Below are positions 63,054 to 64,000 of a DNA stretch of 64,000 nucleotides, piece by piece. The notes beneath the pieces are model-generated. The model was not told the DNA's origin. It did not search any database and saw only the letters and a list, made by a program, of their open reading frames with translations. The first letter of the stretch is position 1. The number at the start of each line of letters is the position of its first letter. The position numbers and the translations under genes are program-made. This DNA comes from Streptomyces sp. TLI_105 (GTDB taxonomy: Bacteria > Actinomycetota > Actinomycetes > Streptomycetales > Streptomycetaceae), in assembly GCF_900105415.1 (NCBI RefSeq), contig NZ_FNSM01000001.1, forward strand, positions 1,178,001 to 1,242,000, read 5' to 3'.

Positions 63054-64000
63054 CTAGTCGCGCCGGCGCGCGATCTGCACGTTCTCCAGGACGCCGAGCG
63101 CGTTCGGGACCAGGACGGCGGCGGAGTAGTACGTCGTGACGAGGTACGACATGATCGCCTGCTCGCTGATGCCCATGAACCGCACCGACAGGCCCGGCTC
63201 GTACTCCTCGGGCAGACCGGTCTGGCGCAGGCCGATGACGCCCTGGTTGTCCTCGCCGAGACGCATGGCGAGGATCGAGCTGGTGTTCTCCTTGCTGATG
63301 GGGATCTTGTTGCAGGGCAGGATCGGCACTCCGCGCCAGGCCGGGACCCGGTGTCCCTGGAGCTCGATGGTGTCCGGGTAGAGCCCGGCGCGGTTCCACT
63401 CGCGCCCGATCGCCGCGATCGTCCGCGGGTGGGCGAGGAAGAGCTTGGTGCTGCGGCGGCGGCAGAGCAGCTCGTCGAGGTCGTCCGGGGTGGGCGGGCC
63501 GGAGTGCGGCTGGATCCGCTGCTTGAAGTCGGCGTTGGGGAGCAGGCCGAACTCCGGGTTGTTGATGAGCTCGTGCTCCTGGCGCTCGCGGAGCGCCTCG
63601 ATGGTGAGCCTGAGCTGCTCCTCCGTCTGGTTCATCGGGCCGTTGTAGAGGTCGGCGACCCGGGTGTGGACCTTGAGGACGGTCTGGGCGACGGAGAGTT
63701 CGTACTCGCGCGGCTTGAGCTCGTAGTCGACGAAGGCGCCGGGGATCTCGGCCTCGCCCTTGTGGCCAGCCGACATCGCGATCTCGGCCTCGCCGTACTT
63801 GTTCTGCCGCTGGTCGGGCAGCGAGCTGAACTCGTGGATGTGGGCCTGGAGGCTCGGCGCCGAGGCGAGGATGTTCGCGAAGTCGGCGCGGGAGAGGGTG
63901 AGCAGGGTGCCGGAGGTCTCGGCGGTCGCGGTGTAGTCCCAGCCGGCGTCGCCGTCGAGCAGGGCGTTCTCACCGAACCGGTCGCCGTCGGCGAGCGTGG
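63054..64000 (-). CDS. Family 2B encapsulin shell protein with cyclic-nucleotide-binding domain (5' partial)
   Basis: The frame stays open past 64000, so the N-terminus is missing and about 315 residues remain. The first visible part is the end of a cNMP-binding domain ([15 protein letters not shown], then [18 protein letters not shown]). After a linker comes HK97-type shell sequence: [57 protein letters not shown], and the C-terminal [20 protein letters not shown] and [13 protein letters not shown]. Family 2B encapsulins encode such shells next to 2-methylisoborneol synthase and package it. The ATG at 63776 is internal, not the start. Confidence 0.9.
   Translation of the reverse strand, partial: TLADGDRFGENALLDGDAGWDYTATAETSGTLLTLSRADFANILASAPSLQAHIHEFSSLPDQRQNKYGEAEIAMSAGHKGEAEIPGAFVDYELKPREYELSVAQTVLKVHTRVADLYNGPMNQTEEQLRLTIEALRERQEHELINNPEFGLLPNADFKQRIQPHSGPPTPDDLDELLCRRRSTKLFLAHPRTIAAIGREWNRAGLYPDTIELQGHRVPAWRGVPILPCNKIPISKENTSSILAMRLGEDNQGVIGLRQTGLPEEYEPGLSVRFMGISEQAIMSYLVTTYYSAAVLVPNALGVLENVQIARRRD

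Noticed and set aside
63054..63776. A complete 240-residue gene starting at ATG 63776
   Set aside because: The same frame continues to the window edge with clear cNMP-binding-domain sequence ([14 protein letters not shown]), so 63776 is internal.

Overview
The window is very G+C-rich, densely packed actinobacterial DNA. Third codon positions are almost all G or C, GTG starts are common and adjacent genes overlap by 1-4 bases. The gene content points to Streptomyces: a complete cebR/cebEFG/bglC cello-oligosaccharide system with CebR boxes, secreted CBM2 cellulases, a 2-methylisoborneol (earthy odorant) operon, MutA/MutB/MeaB, TipA-like MerR and SigE-type sigma regulators, and Tat-type signal peptides on many exported enzymes. 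No tRNA, rRNA or CRISPR was seen.

Layout. (1) 1-9682: a tightly coupled + strand operon for pectin/hemicellulose use: two ABC permeases, a Gfo/Idh/MocA oxidoreductase, a DUF6807 protein, a GH43 enzyme, a lipoprotein binding protein, a CE12 acetylesterase, a PL1 pectate lyase and a pectinesterase. (2) 9699-12960: a carboxylesterase and a PL4-type rhamnogalacturonan lyase on the - strand. (3) 13071-21345: regulators and transport: a small membrane protein, a TipA-like MerR, a translationally coupled LacI / SigE-type sigma / membrane-protein operon, a DUF6325-SHOCT pair, a ClC-type channel, and amtB with a PII gene but no glnD. (4) 21551-31566: a second pectin (rhamnogalacturonan-I) island on the - strand: arabinofuranosidase, ABC importer, YesL-like protein, PL26-like exo-lyase and CE12 esterase, interrupted by a 48-bp repeat array. 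(5) 31754-46193: the cellulose island: GH48, GH5 and GH6 secreted cellulases, CebR, CebEFG and BglC, with four CebR-type boxes and a MITE-like element between cebE and cebF. (6) 46259-53476: miscellaneous genes (secreted protein, IclR, GDPD, small HD hydrolase, LLM oxidoreductase, MMPL transporter, methyltransferase). (7) 53591-58556: methylmalonyl-CoA mutase subunits with the MeaB chaperone. (8) 58631-60712: a divergent MarR/MFS pair with a four-site operator array. (9) 60772-64000: the 2-methylisoborneol operon with a family 2B encapsulin shell gene that runs off the right edge.

How the parts work together. Exported lyases, esterases and glycosidases cut pectin, rhamnogalacturonan and cellulose outside the cell. 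Three binding-protein importers take up the oligosaccharides, and none has an ATPase gene in view, which fits a shared MsiK-type ATPase. Cytoplasmic GH43, GH51 and GH1 enzymes finish the breakdown. CebR boxes link the cellulases to the cellobiose importer, while separate LacI-like palindromes mark the rhamnogalacturonan importer. The most unusual items are an AmtB with Glu at the first twin-His position beside an orphan PII and a GlnR-like box; the hairpin element whose CTAG duplication contains the cebE stop codon; the 21-bp-phased MarR operators; and the LacI-sigma-membrane operon.
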